Assembly: GCA_016714225.1 (NCBI GenBank)
Contig: JADJNS010000008.1
Coordinates: forward strand, 310,001 to 374,000
Source of the DNA: Archangiaceae bacterium
Lineage (GTDB): Bacteria; Myxococcota; Myxococcia; Myxococcales; Myxococcaceae
Reading direction: 5' to 3'
Length of the DNA stretch: 64,000 bases
Shown here: positions 15,991 to 24,756 of the stretch, piece after piece
Numbering within the stretch: position 1 is the stretch's first letter
Layout of the letters: each line of letters starts with the position of its first letter
Notes under the pieces: generated by a model
Told to the model about the DNA's origin: nothing
Seen by the model: only the letters and a program-made list of their open reading frames with translations
Databases searched by the model: none
Translations under genes and position numbers: made by a program

Positions 15991-18708
15991 TCAGCGCTTG
16001 AACCGCGCGTAGCCGTCGATCACCTGCTCGAGCGAGCCCAGGTTCGGCCCGGCGAGGGTGAACGTGTCGTCGACCGAGCCCACCTGGCTCGAGAGATCGA
16101 CCGTCACCACCTCGAGGCGCGGGTCGGCCTGCAGCGTGGGGTCGAGCCCCGGCCCCGCCGGCAGCGACGGCACCGGCACCGCGGTCTGCCCGCTCTGCAT
16201 CGCGAAGTAGATGGTGTGGCGGCTCTGCGTGCCGGTGATCGACACCCGGGCCAGCTCTCCACCGCTCGAGTACACGCTCGACCACTCGGGCTGGCCCGCG
16301 GTGAAGGCGTGGGTCGCGGCCGAATAGCTGCAGTTGCGCGGCACCGGCAGCAGCGGCGCTACCAGCGTGCGCGGGGCGAGCGTCGGGCCGCGCGTCACCC
16401 GCGCCGAGCTCGAGTTGCCGTCGTTCGACGCGCCCAGCACCCACACGCCCGGGGTCGAGATCTCGAGCCCCCCGTACGGCGGGCCGCTGCGCAGCACGAT
16501 CGGGTCGACCGCCCGGGTGCCGTCGGTGCCCGGCGCGCCCGCGGTCTTCGACGAGAAGCCGGTGGGGGTGACGCCGCCCTCGGGGCTGGTCTCGATCGCC
16601 GCCACCACCACCTGGTCGAGCGTGCCGGGCAGCTTGGGCACCACCACCTCGGTGCGCCGCTGCTGCTGCCGCCGCGGGGTGAGCTGCATCGGCGCGAAGC
16701 GCGCGTAGTCGGGCACGTCTTCGGTGCCCATCGGGCAGCGGCTCATGCTCGCGCACAGCCCGTCGCCGTCGACGTCGGTCGCATCGGGCACCATCGCGTA
16801 CGCGCCCACCGGCACGTCGAGCTGCAGCGCGAAGTCGAAGGCCCCCAGGTACGAGAGAAAGTCGGTCGAGCGCAGCGCCAGGGCCACCGTCGCGTCCGAC
16901 CGGCCCGCGAAGGCGATGCCGTTGCGCACGCCGCTCTCGGCGAAGCCCAGCGACCGGCTCTTCACCTCCATCGGTATGCCGAAGCCCGGCGAGGTGTACA
17001 GCACCACCGGCCCGGGCACCGGTATCGACTGGTTCAGGGTGGGGATCTCGACGAAGAAGTTGTCGCCCAACAGCTGCTGCAGATCCCACGAGGGCAGGTC
17101 GCTCACGCTCGCCGCGGCGAAGCCCGCCCAGTAGTCGCCGGTGGTGGTGACGTCGCTGAACTGAATGGTGGCCGAGAAGCCGCCCCGGCCATGCACCGGG
17201 TTGTCGCGCAACGGCAGGTACACGTCGGTGGCCGCGCTGCCCACCACCGAGGCGCTCTCGTAGCGGGGCAGCCCGTCGCCCGCGCGCACCTCGAGCGCCA
17301 CCGCGGTGAAGTCGGCGGCGCCGCTGCCCGCGTCTTGGAACAGCGCCACCCCTGCGTCGTCGGTGAAACCGTCGCTGCACGCCGCGCCCTCGCACGCGCG
17401 CACCCTGGCGCCGGCGAGCGGAGCGTGGCTCGCCGCGTCGACCACGATCACCCGCCGCCCCTGCGCCACGTGCGGGTAGATGGTCAGCGTCATCTCGGGA
17501 GACGGCGCGGTGGTGCCCGGCACCGTGGCGGTCACCTTCACGGTGCCTTCTCCCACCGCGGTCACCACGTTGCCGCTCACCGTGGCCGAGCCGGTCTGGT
17601 TCATCACCGTGAACACCCCGGTGGCGAGCGGGTAGGTGGCTCCGCCCAGCGCCACGCCCACCAGCGAGAGCGCCACCGTGTCGCCCACCTCGACGGTGGC
17701 GGTGTGGGGCTTGAGCCGCAGCTGAATCAGCTCGACCGCGCTGGGCGCCGAGGCGCACGCACCGTCGACGCACGCCTTGCCCGCGCCGCACTCGCCGTGC
17801 CCGCGGCAGGTCGAGGGCACGCAGGTGCCGGCGATGCACTCGAGGCCCGCGCCGCACGACGCGCCGGCGCACTTCACCGTGGGCTGGCAGTGGCCCTGCG
17901 CGCAGTAGCCGGTCTGCGTGGTCATCATGCCGGTGGTCGAGACGCAGTCGCCGTCGATCAGGCAGCGCGGCAGTTCTTGGCAGATCTTCTGGGCGCAGTC
18001 GAAGCCCGGCGGGCAGCTGGCGGCGTCGAACGCCTTGCACTCGCTGTTCGCCGGGCAGGTCGCGGTCGAGGCGCAGGTCTGAAACGAGAGGCAGCGGCCG
18101 AAGGTGGCGCTGGTGCAGTACTGGCCCATCGGGCAGTCGGTCTGGGTGGCGCACTCGGCGACCGCGCACAGGCCCGCCTTGCAGATCAGGCCCGCGCCGC
18201 CGCAGATGACGTCGTTCAGGCAGCGGCGGGTACAGGTGCCCGCCACGCAGGTGTAGATCGTGAACGCCACCCGCGGGTCGAGGTTCGGCGCGCAGTCTTG
18301 GGGCAGGGTGCAGATCGGCAGGCAGAGGCCCTGGCTCACCTCGCAGCGCTTGCCGCTGCCCGCGCAGTCGGCGTCGCCCTCGCAGCGCTTCTGAGCCACG
18401 CACGTGCCGGCCTGGCAGGTCTGGTTGGCCTGGCACGCCGCGTCTGAGCTGCACTGGCAACGCCCGTCGGTGCAGGTGAAGTTGGTGGCGCAGTCGGTGT
18501 CGGCGCCGCACTCGGGGCGCGGCTTGCACTGCCCGCTCAGGCACACCTGCTCGGTGCCGCACTCGCCGTCGTTCAGGCAGCTGGGGCCGCACGCGCCGCG
18601 GCGGCAGCGCTGCCCGCTGGCACACTGCGCATCGTCGCTGCACGGAGCCGAGTTGTTCCCCGGGCAAGCGGTCAGCACCACCCCGACGAGCAGCAGCGCG
18701 CGCTTCAC
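15991..18708 (-). CDS. Large Cys-rich lipoprotein with EB/Dickkopf-like repeats
   Basis: The product is 905 residues. A lipoprotein signal (RALLLVGVVLTAC) leads into about 330 residues of disulfide-type repeats. These are many short modules of the form C-x-x-D-x-x-C-x-x-x-x-x-C-x-x-G-x-C, ending near base 17750. The rest contains an Ig-like segment (about 17500-17720) and a long region without Cys pairs. The GTG start at 18708 overlaps the previous gene's stop by four bases. Such lipoproteins are abundant in myxobacterial envelopes, and a binding or adhesion role is likely but unproven. Confidence 0.85.
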   Translation of the reverse strand: MKRALLLVGVVLTACPGNNSAPCSDDAQCASGQRCRRGACGPSCLNDGECGTEQVCLSGQCKPRPECGADTDCATNFTCTDGRCQCSSDAACQANQTCQAGTCVAQKRCEGDADCAGSGKRCEVSQGLCLPICTLPQDCAPNLDPRVAFTIYTCVAGTCTRRCLNDVICGGAGLICKAGLCAVAECATQTDCPMGQYCTSATFGRCLSFQTCASTATCPANSECKAFDAASCPPGFDCAQKICQELPRCLIDGDCVSTTGMMTTQTGYCAQGHCQPTVKCAGASCGAGLECIAGTCVPSTCRGHGECGAGKACVDGACASAPSAVELIQLRLKPHTATVEVGDTVALSLVGVALGGATYPLATGVFTVMNQTGSATVSGNVVTAVGEGTVKVTATVPGTTAPSPEMTLTIYPHVAQGRRVIVVDAASHAPLAGARVRACEGAACSDGFTDDAGVALFQDAGSGAADFTAVALEVRAGDGLPRYESASVVGSAATDVYLPLRDNPVHGRGGFSATIQFSDVTTTGDYWAGFAAASVSDLPSWDLQQLLGDNFFVEIPTLNQSIPVPGPVVLYTSPGFGIPMEVKSRSLGFAESGVRNGIAFAGRSDATVALALRSTDFLSYLGAFDFALQLDVPVGAYAMVPDATDVDGDGLCASMSRCPMGTEDVPDYARFAPMQLTPRRQQQRRTEVVVPKLPGTLDQVVVAAIETSPEGGVTPTGFSSKTAGAPGTDGTRAVDPIVLRSGPPYGGLEISTPGVWVLGASNDGNSSSARVTRGPTLAPRTLVAPLLPVPRNCSYSAATHAFTAGQPEWSSVYSSGGELARVSITGTQSRHTIYFAMQSGQTAVPVPSLPAGPGLDPTLQADPRLEVVTVDLSSQVGSVDDTFTLAGPNLGSLEQVIDGYARFKR

Positions 18709-19253
18709 GAGGCGACCGTGCCACCGCCCGCGTCGCCAGTCGAGGCCGCGTCGGGCGCCGCACCCTCATCGACCGGCTGCGGCGCCGCGGCAGGCTTGGT
18801 GCCGAAGGTCGGCCGCGCCGCGTGCCCATCGGGCCGCTTGTGCAGCAGCGTCTTCTCGAAGGCCTTGAACGCCACGTCGATCTTGTCGCCGCGCACCGCC
18901 GACACGATGCCGTAGCCGAAGGTGGGGTGGTTCATCACCTCTTCCGCGGCGAACGACTCTTTGGGCGAGTACTTGCGGGCCTTGGTGAGGTCGGTGCTCT
19001 TGAGGCGCTCTTCCCACGCGATGGTGATCTTCTCGGCCTTCTCTGCCGCCGAGGTGCTGGCCCGGCTCGCGCGGGGCTTCGCGGCGCTCTTGGGCACCAC
19101 CTGCCCGCGGAAGGCGTGCTCGCCCATGCAGGTGTTGCAGCGCACGCGAATGATCTTCGGGCCCACCATCGCGAGAATGGTGTGGGCCAGCAGCAGCTCG
19201 CACTTCGTACAGAACGCATCGACTTCACCGCCGACGCGGAGGGTGGTGGACAT
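18705..19253 (-). CDS. Zinc-finger protein of unknown function, translationally coupled to the Cys-rich lipoprotein
   Basis: The product is 182 residues. An N-terminal CxxC...CxxC pair (C15/C18 and about C38/C41, in FCTKCE and VRCNTC) probably binds zinc. A basic linker is followed by a domain containing EVMNHPTFGYGIVSAVRGDKIDVAF (about 103-127), which resembles small beta-barrel DNA- or RNA-interaction folds. The last 40 residues are Ala/Pro-rich. A strong ribosome site (AGGAGAAAGG) precedes ATG 19253. Its stop overlaps the lipoprotein start (GTGA). Regulation of that lipoprotein is possible but is inference. Confidence 0.75.
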   Translation of the reverse strand: MSTTLRVGGEVDAFCTKCELLLAHTILAMVGPKIIRVRCNTCMGEHAFRGQVVPKSAAKPRASRASTSAAEKAEKITIAWEERLKSTDLTKARKYSPKESFAAEEVMNHPTFGYGIVSAVRGDKIDVAFKAFEKTLLHKRPDGHAARPTFGTKPAAAPQPVDEGAAPDAASTGDAGGGTVAS

Positions 19254-19336
19254 GCCTTTCTCCTAGCACTTCGAGTCGGGAAAAAACTTCCGCCTTTTTT
19301 AGATCCGGCTGGGGCCCGGTGCGTTGAAGGCCGAGA
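19254..19336. promoter_or_regulatory. Divergent promoter region with A- and T-runs
   Basis: These 83 bases separate two divergent genes and are clearly more A+T-rich than their surroundings, with an A6 run and a T6 run in opposite orientation. They must contain both promoters. I could not fix -35/-10 pairs with confidence. Confidence 0.4.
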
Positions 19337-20251
19337 ATGAAAACCACGCTCATGCCCCTGTTCCTGCTGGCGCTCTCGGCGCCGGCGTTCGCGCAGTACA
19401 CCCCTTCTGCCGGCGTCAACGCGCCCACCGTCACCGCGCGTGAGGAGTACAAAGACGACCGCACCGGCGAGACCAGGAGCCGCACCGTGGTGCGCCCGGC
19501 GGCCAAAGACGGCTACGGAAACGCGCAGGGCAACCAGTATGATCTCGCGGTCGACGGGGCGTTCGAGGGCCAGACGGTGGCGGTGCTGCAGCTCTACGTC
19601 GACGGCCAGTTCGACTTCGCCGCGCCCAAGGCCGCGCTGAAAGAGAAGGGCTTCAACGTGGTGCGGTGGCTGCGCGAGCCTCCGCCCGCCAAAGAACTCT
19701 CGGCCGCGCTCGAGAAGTCGAACCAGCTGTGGGTGATCGCCGACTGCTACGGCCGCCACCTGGGCGAAGCCCACCTCGCGGCGATCAAGAAGTTCTTCGA
19801 CGCCGGCCACGGCGTCTACATCTGGGGCGACAACGAGCCCTGCTACGACGACGCCAACGCGGTCGGGCAGGCGCTGCTGGGCGTGAAGATGCTCGGCAAC
19901 GTGCCGGGCGATCAGACGGTCGGCCGCAGAGAGGGCAAGGCGACCGCCGGCCTCATTCCCGGCCACCTGCTCACCACCGGCCTCGAGAACATCTACGAGG
20001 GCATCACCATCGCCACCATTCAGCCGAACGAGGTGCTCACCCCGCTGATCTACGGGCACGAGGGCAACCTGGTCGCGGGCTTCTACGACCGGGGGGGCAA
20101 GCGCGCGGTCTTCGACGGCGGCTTCACCCGCCTCTATTACAAGTGGGACACCGCGGGCACCGGCCGCTACGTGAAGAACGCCGCCTCGTGGCTGGCCAAC
20201 GTCGAGCGCTTCGGCGACAAGGTGAGCAAGCTCGCCGGCGGCGCGAAGTGA
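19337..20251 (+). CDS. Secreted protein with possible glutamine-amidotransferase-like fold
   Basis: The product is 304 residues with a clear signal peptide (KTTLMPLFLLALSAPAFA, cleavage before QYTPS). The mature part contains an alternating strand/helix pattern: VAVLQLYVDGQFDF, LWVIADCYGRHL, LAAIKKFFDAGHGVYIWGDNEPCYDD and LVAGFYDRGGKRAVFDGGFTRLYY. This recalls the class I glutamine-amidotransferase-like flavodoxin fold used by ThuA-like proteins, with the Cys in IADCYG in a plausible elbow position. Function is unassigned. It is followed after 34 bases by the ATPase/transglutaminase gene in the same direction and may be part of that unit. Confidence 0.8.
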   Translation: MKTTLMPLFLLALSAPAFAQYTPSAGVNAPTVTAREEYKDDRTGETRSRTVVRPAAKDGYGNAQGNQYDLAVDGAFEGQTVAVLQLYVDGQFDFAAPKAALKEKGFNVVRWLREPPPAKELSAALEKSNQLWVIADCYGRHLGEAHLAAIKKFFDAGHGVYIWGDNEPCYDDANAVGQALLGVKMLGNVPGDQTVGRREGKATAGLIPGHLLTTGLENIYEGITIATIQPNEVLTPLIYGHEGNLVAGFYDRGGKRAVFDGGFTRLYYKWDTAGTGRYVKNAASWLANVERFGDKVSKLAGGAK

Positions 20252-20285
20252 ATCGGCCGGGCACCTTCGCTATCCTCCCGTGACG

Positions 20286-22391
20286 ATGGAGTTCCGCGAC
20301 CGCGCGTGGTTCGAAGCCGAGCGCTACGGAGCCGACCCGTGGATCTTCGTTCGGGAGCTGATGCAGAACGGGCGCGATGCCGGCGCCCGTTCGGTGCGCT
20401 TCGAGGTGAGTGAGCGCGACGGCCTGGTGCGCCTGACCTGCCGCGACGACGGCGCGGGCATGACCGAGGCGCACGCCCGCCAGTTCCTCTTTCGTCTCTA
20501 CGCCTCGAGCAAAGAGAACCAGCAGGGGGCGGCCGGGCGCTTCGGGGTGGGGTTCTGGTCGATCTTGCGCTTCGAGCCCTCGCAGATCGTCATTCGCTCG
20601 TGGCCCAAGGGCGGCGCTCCGTGGGAGGTCACGCTCGACGGCGCGCTGCAGCGCGCCGCCTCGGCCCAACCGCTGCCGCGCAGCCACGGCACCGAGGTGG
20701 TGCTGGTCAAGCGGCTCACCCCCGGAGTGGCCGAGCAGGTGAAGCGCGCGGCGCGAATGCACGGCCGCTACCTCACCACCCGCGCCGATCGGCACCAGCC
20801 CCTGCAGGTCACCATCGACGGCGAGCAGGTGACCCAGACCATGGCGCTGCCCGCGCCCAGCGCCACCTTCGAGCGCAACGGGGTGCGCGGCGTGGTCGGC
20901 CTGGGCGAGGTGCCGGGGGTCGAGCTGTTCAGCAAGGGCCTGCACGTGCGCAGCGCCTCGAACGTCGAAGAGCTGCTCTCGGCGCCCGCCGACGAGAAGG
21001 GTCAGGGCCGAAAGCTCGACCCGATGCTCGATGGCCTGGCGCCGCAGGTGCTGCTCGATGGAGATCACTTCAGCCTGGTGCGCTCGCGCTCTGATGCGCG
21101 CGACGACCGGGCGCTGCGCAAGGCGGTGGCCCTCTCGCAGCGCGAGCTGGCGCGGCTGATCGAGCGGCAGCTGCAGTTCTCGCGGCCGGTGCCGCTGCTC
21201 AAGCGCGCGCTGCGGCCGGCGCTGGCCGCCGCGGCCGCCCTGGCGGTGCTCGGCGGCGGGGCGTGGGTCGCCTCGGCGCTGGCGGGGCGCGGCGCTCCCG
21301 AGGGCGGCCTGGCGGCGAGCCCGCTGCCTTCGCGAGGGGTCACCCCCGCCGGCGCGGCGGCTCCGCTGGAGCCCTACCGAGACCCCTCGACCCGCTACCG
21401 GGGCCCGCGCACCGACGCGCTCCCGGCCAGCCCCACCTTCACCGACCTCCAGTACTGGCCGCAGAACCAGACGCTCTATTTCTCGGCGCTGCACCTCGAG
21501 CGGCCCGACGACCCCGCCGCGCTCGCGCCGCGCGACGTGAGCGAGCGGTTCCCCTCGCGGCCGTGCACCACCGACTGCGTGCGGGTGGCGCTGGGGCTCG
21601 ACGCCGAGCAGGGCTGGGTGCGCCTGCCGGTGCCGACCGGTCAGGTGATCGACCCGGCCACGGTGGTGTGGAACGGAGCCGCCGCGCGCGTCTACCGGAC
21701 CCGCGAGGGAGAGCCGGTGGTGTGGGCCGCCGGCGCTTCGCGGGCGAGCGTCTCGTACCAGACCGGCCCGGGCCTGCCCCCGGTGGCCGCGCCGCTGCAC
21801 GTGCCCGAGGTGATGCCGGCCGAGGTGCCTGACGTCAGCGCCCTCAGCACCCTGGACCAGGTCGAGACGCTGCGCCGCTGGGTGGCCGAGCACGTGACGT
21901 ACAGCAACGACCCCGGCGTGAACGCGCGGCACCGCCTTCACCGCCGCCATGGCGGCGACTTCGTCAGCCGCACCCTCGAGGTCGGCGCGGGCGACTGCGA
22001 CGTGCAGAACGCGCTGCTGGCGATGCTGCTGCAGGCGGCCGACGTGCGCGCGCGGCTGGCGGTCGGGTACGTGGGGCGCAACGGCGCAGCCGACCCGGTG
22101 CTCCACGCGTGGGTCGAATACCGCGCGGTCGACGGGTGGCGGGTGACCGACGCCTCGGCGCCGCTCAACGCCGGTGCCGCCAAGGTGGCGGCGGCGCCCC
22201 CGAGCGTCGGCCCGGTGCCGGTGGCCGGGCGCTCGGTCGCGTACGGCGCGACCTCGTGGGCGGCGCCCCTGCATGCCCGCAGCCGGCGGTGCCGGCGTCA
22301 CCGGGGTGGAAGGTGCCACCCCCGGCGGTGGGGCTGTTGGGCCTGGCGCCGCTGCTCGCCCTGGCGCTGGTGCTGTTGCGGCCCAAGGTGA
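20286..22391 (+). CDS. HSP90-like ATPase fused to periplasmic transglutaminase-like domain (5' part of a frameshifted gene)
   Basis: The N-terminus is a GHKL/HSP90-type ATPase: N-box E24/N28/D31 (ELMQNGRDAGA), D55-G56 in DDGAGM, and glycine lid GRFGVGF 84-90. A single membrane helix lies at about 311-332. An extracytoplasmic region then ends in a transglutaminase-like domain (about 520-640) with C571 (GAGDCDVQ), H607 (LHAWVEY) and D622 (VTDAS). Beyond about residue 661 the frame turns into Arg/Trp/Cys-rich nonsense and stops at 22391. The second membrane helix and cytoplasmic domain continue in the -1 frame (see 22313-23149). One base appears to be missing, most simply from the CCCC run at 22266-22269. 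ATG 20286 is preferred over GTG 20280. Confidence 0.85.
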   Translation: MEFRDRAWFEAERYGADPWIFVRELMQNGRDAGARSVRFEVSERDGLVRLTCRDDGAGMTEAHARQFLFRLYASSKENQQGAAGRFGVGFWSILRFEPSQIVIRSWPKGGAPWEVTLDGALQRAASAQPLPRSHGTEVVLVKRLTPGVAEQVKRAARMHGRYLTTRADRHQPLQVTIDGEQVTQTMALPAPSATFERNGVRGVVGLGEVPGVELFSKGLHVRSASNVEELLSAPADEKGQGRKLDPMLDGLAPQVLLDGDHFSLVRSRSDARDDRALRKAVALSQRELARLIERQLQFSRPVPLLKRALRPALAAAAALAVLGGGAWVASALAGRGAPEGGLAASPLPSRGVTPAGAAAPLEPYRDPSTRYRGPRTDALPASPTFTDLQYWPQNQTLYFSALHLERPDDPAALAPRDVSERFPSRPCTTDCVRVALGLDAEQGWVRLPVPTGQVIDPATVVWNGAAARVYRTREGEPVVWAAGASRASVSYQTGPGLPPVAAPLHVPEVMPAEVPDVSALSTLDQVETLRRWVAEHVTYSNDPGVNARHRLHRRHGGDFVSRTLEVGAGDCDVQNALLAMLLQAADVRARLAVGYVGRNGAADPVLHAWVEYRAVDGWRVTDASAPLNAGAAKVAAAPPSVGPVPVAGRSVAYGATSWAAPLHARSRRCRRHRGGRCHPRRWGCWAWRRCSPWRWCCCGPR

Positions 22392-23149
22392 CGCGCAGCG
22401 TGCAGCTCGACGCGTCTCACGACGTCTCCAAGCTCTTGCAGGGCGCGCTGGCCCGGCCCGACGCCTTCGCCAACGTGCCGGCGCTGTTCGAGCAGCCGCT
22501 GGTGCCGGTGCTCGGCCGGGGCCCCATCTCGCTCGATCGCGCCTACCGGCTGGCCTCGGCCGAGAAGCTCTACTTCAGCGAGGTGCTGCTCGACCTGAGC
22601 CGGCTGGCCGTCGAAGCGGGCGGGGTGGTGCTCGACGCCCGCCGCCCCGAGGGCAAGGTGGTCGCCGAGGCGCTGGGGGCGGTGAACCTCGACCGCTGGG
22701 AGCTGCTGTTCCGCTCGACCCGGGTGACGCGCCTGCTCGAGCGGGTGAACGCCGAGCTCCACCGCCGCGGCGAGCCGTGGACGGTGATGGTCAGCGCCGA
22801 GGTCTCGCGCGAGCCCGCGGTGCTGAGGGTGCCCGGCACCAAGAACGAACGGTGGGTCGTGATCAACGGCGACGCAGGGTGGCTCGAGCGCGCCGGCGAG
22901 CTGAGCCGCGAACGCCCGGCGCGGGCGCTGTTCTCGGTGATCGACCAGCTCGCGGCGTGGCTGCGCCTCGAGCCGACCCGACGCGCGCGGTTGCTCGCTG
23001 GGTTGGCCCGCGCGGCGCTGCTCGAAGATGCCGGGCCCGGGGGGCCGGCGCCGTCTGGGGGCGAGCCGGTGCAGCAGCCGGTGGGCGACGTCGCTTCGGC
23101 CGAGCCCGACGGCTACCACCCCGCCGCGAGAGAGCGGCAGCGCCGGTGA
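22313..23149 (+). CDS. Second membrane helix and cytoplasmic domain (3' part of the frameshifted ATPase/transglutaminase gene)
   Basis: In the frame one base back from the upstream part, the sequence runs P-rich linker, hydrophobic helix (VGLLGLAPLLALALVLL), RPK, then about 240 residues of soluble domain. This fits one protein: cytoplasmic ATPase, helix, periplasmic transglutaminase, helix, cytoplasmic domain, about 950 residues in all. If it is expressed separately, GTG 22313, preceded by GGTGGAAG, is the best start (278 residues). The soluble domain (WELLFRSTRVTRLLERVNAELHRRG, WVVINGDAGWLERAGELSRERPARALFSVIDQL) resembles nothing I can name. Its stop overlaps the next start (GTGA). Confidence 0.7.
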   Translation: MPPPAVGLLGLAPLLALALVLLRPKVTRSVQLDASHDVSKLLQGALARPDAFANVPALFEQPLVPVLGRGPISLDRAYRLASAEKLYFSEVLLDLSRLAVEAGGVVLDARRPEGKVVAEALGAVNLDRWELLFRSTRVTRLLERVNAELHRRGEPWTVMVSAEVSREPAVLRVPGTKNERWVVINGDAGWLERAGELSRERPARALFSVIDQLAAWLRLEPTRRARLLAGLARAALLEDAGPGGPAPSGGEPVQQPVGDVASAEPDGYHPAARERQRR

Positions 23150-24663
23150 ACCTCGACGTCGATCAGCTGCTGACCATCGACGTCGAGTCGGAGATTCGCA
23201 AGCTGGCCGAGGCCGAGCTGGGCGGCAGCTGGCAGGTGCCGGCCGAGCTGGTGCGTCGCGCGGTGCGCGCCCGGGCGGCGCGGGTCGACGTCGATCTCGG
23301 GCGCCACGCGGTGCGGGTGGCCGACGACGGCGCGCCGCTCGACGGCGAAACGGTCAGGGCGCTGCAGGTGCTGCTCAACCCCGACATGGCGGCGGGCGCG
23401 CGGCACCGCGCGCTGCTCGAGCTCGAGCGCAAGAGCGAGGTGGGGCTGATCGCGCTGGCGGGGCTGCCGCGCACCGGGCTGCGCATCGTGTCAGACGGGG
23501 TCGAGCGGCTGCGGCTGGGCCAGCCACGCGCCTCAGATCTCCCGCGCCAGGGCACGGTGATCGAGGTCGACGGCGCGACGCTCGACGCTGGCGAGGCCCG
23601 CACGTGGCTGCAGGTGGCGGTGCGGTTCGCGCCCGCCAGCGTGGTGCTCGACGGGGCCGAGCTCTCTCGGGGCGCGAAAGACGCCATCATCGAGGTGCCG
23701 CTGGTCGAGCCGGTGCAGGGCACCCTGGCGCTCACCCGCAGCGCCGAGACCGCGCGGGTGTGGCTCTTGCGCTGGGGAGTCGTGGCGACCCACACCGTGC
23801 TGCCCGCCGGCCTCTCGGTCGAGGCGGCGGTCGAGCTGGGCGAGCGGTCGACCCGGCAGATCGGCGCGGGAGAGCTGCGCGAGGCGTTCAAGCCCGAGCT
23901 GCAGGCGGTCGAGGCCCAGGCGCTCGAGCTGGCGCTGGCGGCGGCCGGCCAGATGCCCAGGCTCGAGCCCGCCGACCGCGAGCGGGTGCGCCTGTTGCTG
24001 CTCGGCTCGCCGAAGCTGTCGCGGCTGCCGGCGGTGCGGCGGGTGAAGATGCTCCCCGCGCTCTACGGCCCTACCCACGCCCTCGAATGGACCTCGATCG
24101 ACCAGCTGCTGCACCACGCCGCCGGCAAGAGCGCGCTGGCGGTCGACACCCACGCGCGCGCGGCCAGCGCGGTGACCCAGCAGCCCATCTTCGTGCTCTC
24201 GGCCGCCGAGCGCACCAGGCTGCAGCAGCTGTTCGGCGTGTCGTTCGCGCCGCCGCCTGCCGCGGTGCGGGGCGGCCCGCTGTTCTCGCTGCGCGGCCTC
24301 TTCGAGTCGGCCGAGCGCCTGGGCCGCGCCCTCGCCGGCACGGTGGTGGCCGGCTGGCGCCGCCCGCTGACCGACGAGGCGCTCACCGAAGCCGAGCGCC
24401 GCGCCCTGGCGGTCTTCCGCCACGCGGCGGCCCAGCCCGGCAAGCGCACCGTGTTCTCACACGTCGACCTGTGCGAAGGCGAAGGCGCCCCATTCCTGCG
24501 CCTTCGCGCCCGCCGCCTGGTGCTGCCACGGCGCAACCGCGAGGTCATCGCCGCCGTAGCGGCGGTCTCGAGAGACGAGTCGTGGGCCTACCCCGCGCTG
24601 GTGGCGCTCTTGGGCGGTGCCGGCCTGCCGGCCTCTGCAGTGCGCGACGGGTGGCGAGGCTAG
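23146..24663 (+). CDS. Degenerate HSP90-like (GHKL-fold) partner protein
   Basis: The product is 505 residues, soluble, with no signal peptide. The first 140 residues follow the order of a GHKL ATPase: an alpha-helix where the N-box would be (PAELVRRAVRARAARVDV, which lacks the essential Asn), a DDG box (RVADDGAPLD), then KSEVGLIALAGL in the position of the glycine lid. This suggests a catalytically weak or dead relative of the ATPase encoded just upstream. The rest is helical and unrecognised. It starts at GTG 23146 with a 4-base overlap, so it is made together with the upstream protein and probably works with it. Confidence 0.72.
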   Translation: MNLDVDQLLTIDVESEIRKLAEAELGGSWQVPAELVRRAVRARAARVDVDLGRHAVRVADDGAPLDGETVRALQVLLNPDMAAGARHRALLELERKSEVGLIALAGLPRTGLRIVSDGVERLRLGQPRASDLPRQGTVIEVDGATLDAGEARTWLQVAVRFAPASVVLDGAELSRGAKDAIIEVPLVEPVQGTLALTRSAETARVWLLRWGVVATHTVLPAGLSVEAAVELGERSTRQIGAGELREAFKPELQAVEAQALELALAAAGQMPRLEPADRERVRLLLLGSPKLSRLPAVRRVKMLPALYGPTHALEWTSIDQLLHHAAGKSALAVDTHARAASAVTQQPIFVLSAAERTRLQQLFGVSFAPPPAAVRGGPLFSLRGLFESAERLGRALAGTVVAGWRRPLTDEALTEAERRALAVFRHAAAQPGKRTVFSHVDLCEGEGAPFLRLRARRLVLPRRNREVIAAVAAVSRDESWAYPALVALLGGAGLPASAVRDGWRG

Positions 24664-24756
24664 GTCACATGCCCGCGCCCGCGCCCGCGCCCGCAAACTC
24701 CCGGTAACGGTCGTTCGAAGCCCGCAGCCCGAAGCCCGAAGCCCGACCCCCGGCTT
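24664..24756. repeat. Simple-sequence spacer
   Basis: This is the spacer between convergent genes. It contains a CCCGCG hexamer run (about 24671-24692) and a GAAGCCC heptamer run (about 24717-24749). No gene or clear terminator is visible. Confidence 0.5.

Noticed and set aside
15908..18829. Long overlapping frame antisense to, or out of frame with, the Cys-rich lipoprotein
   Set aside because: It is Arg/Ala-rich and lacks any domain. The lipoprotein frame has a signal peptide, lipobox and Cys modules.
22255..22391. Programmed -1 ribosomal frameshift
   Set aside because: The needed direction is -1, but no X-XXY-YYZ heptamer or downstream pseudoknot is evident. An indel in a C run is simpler.
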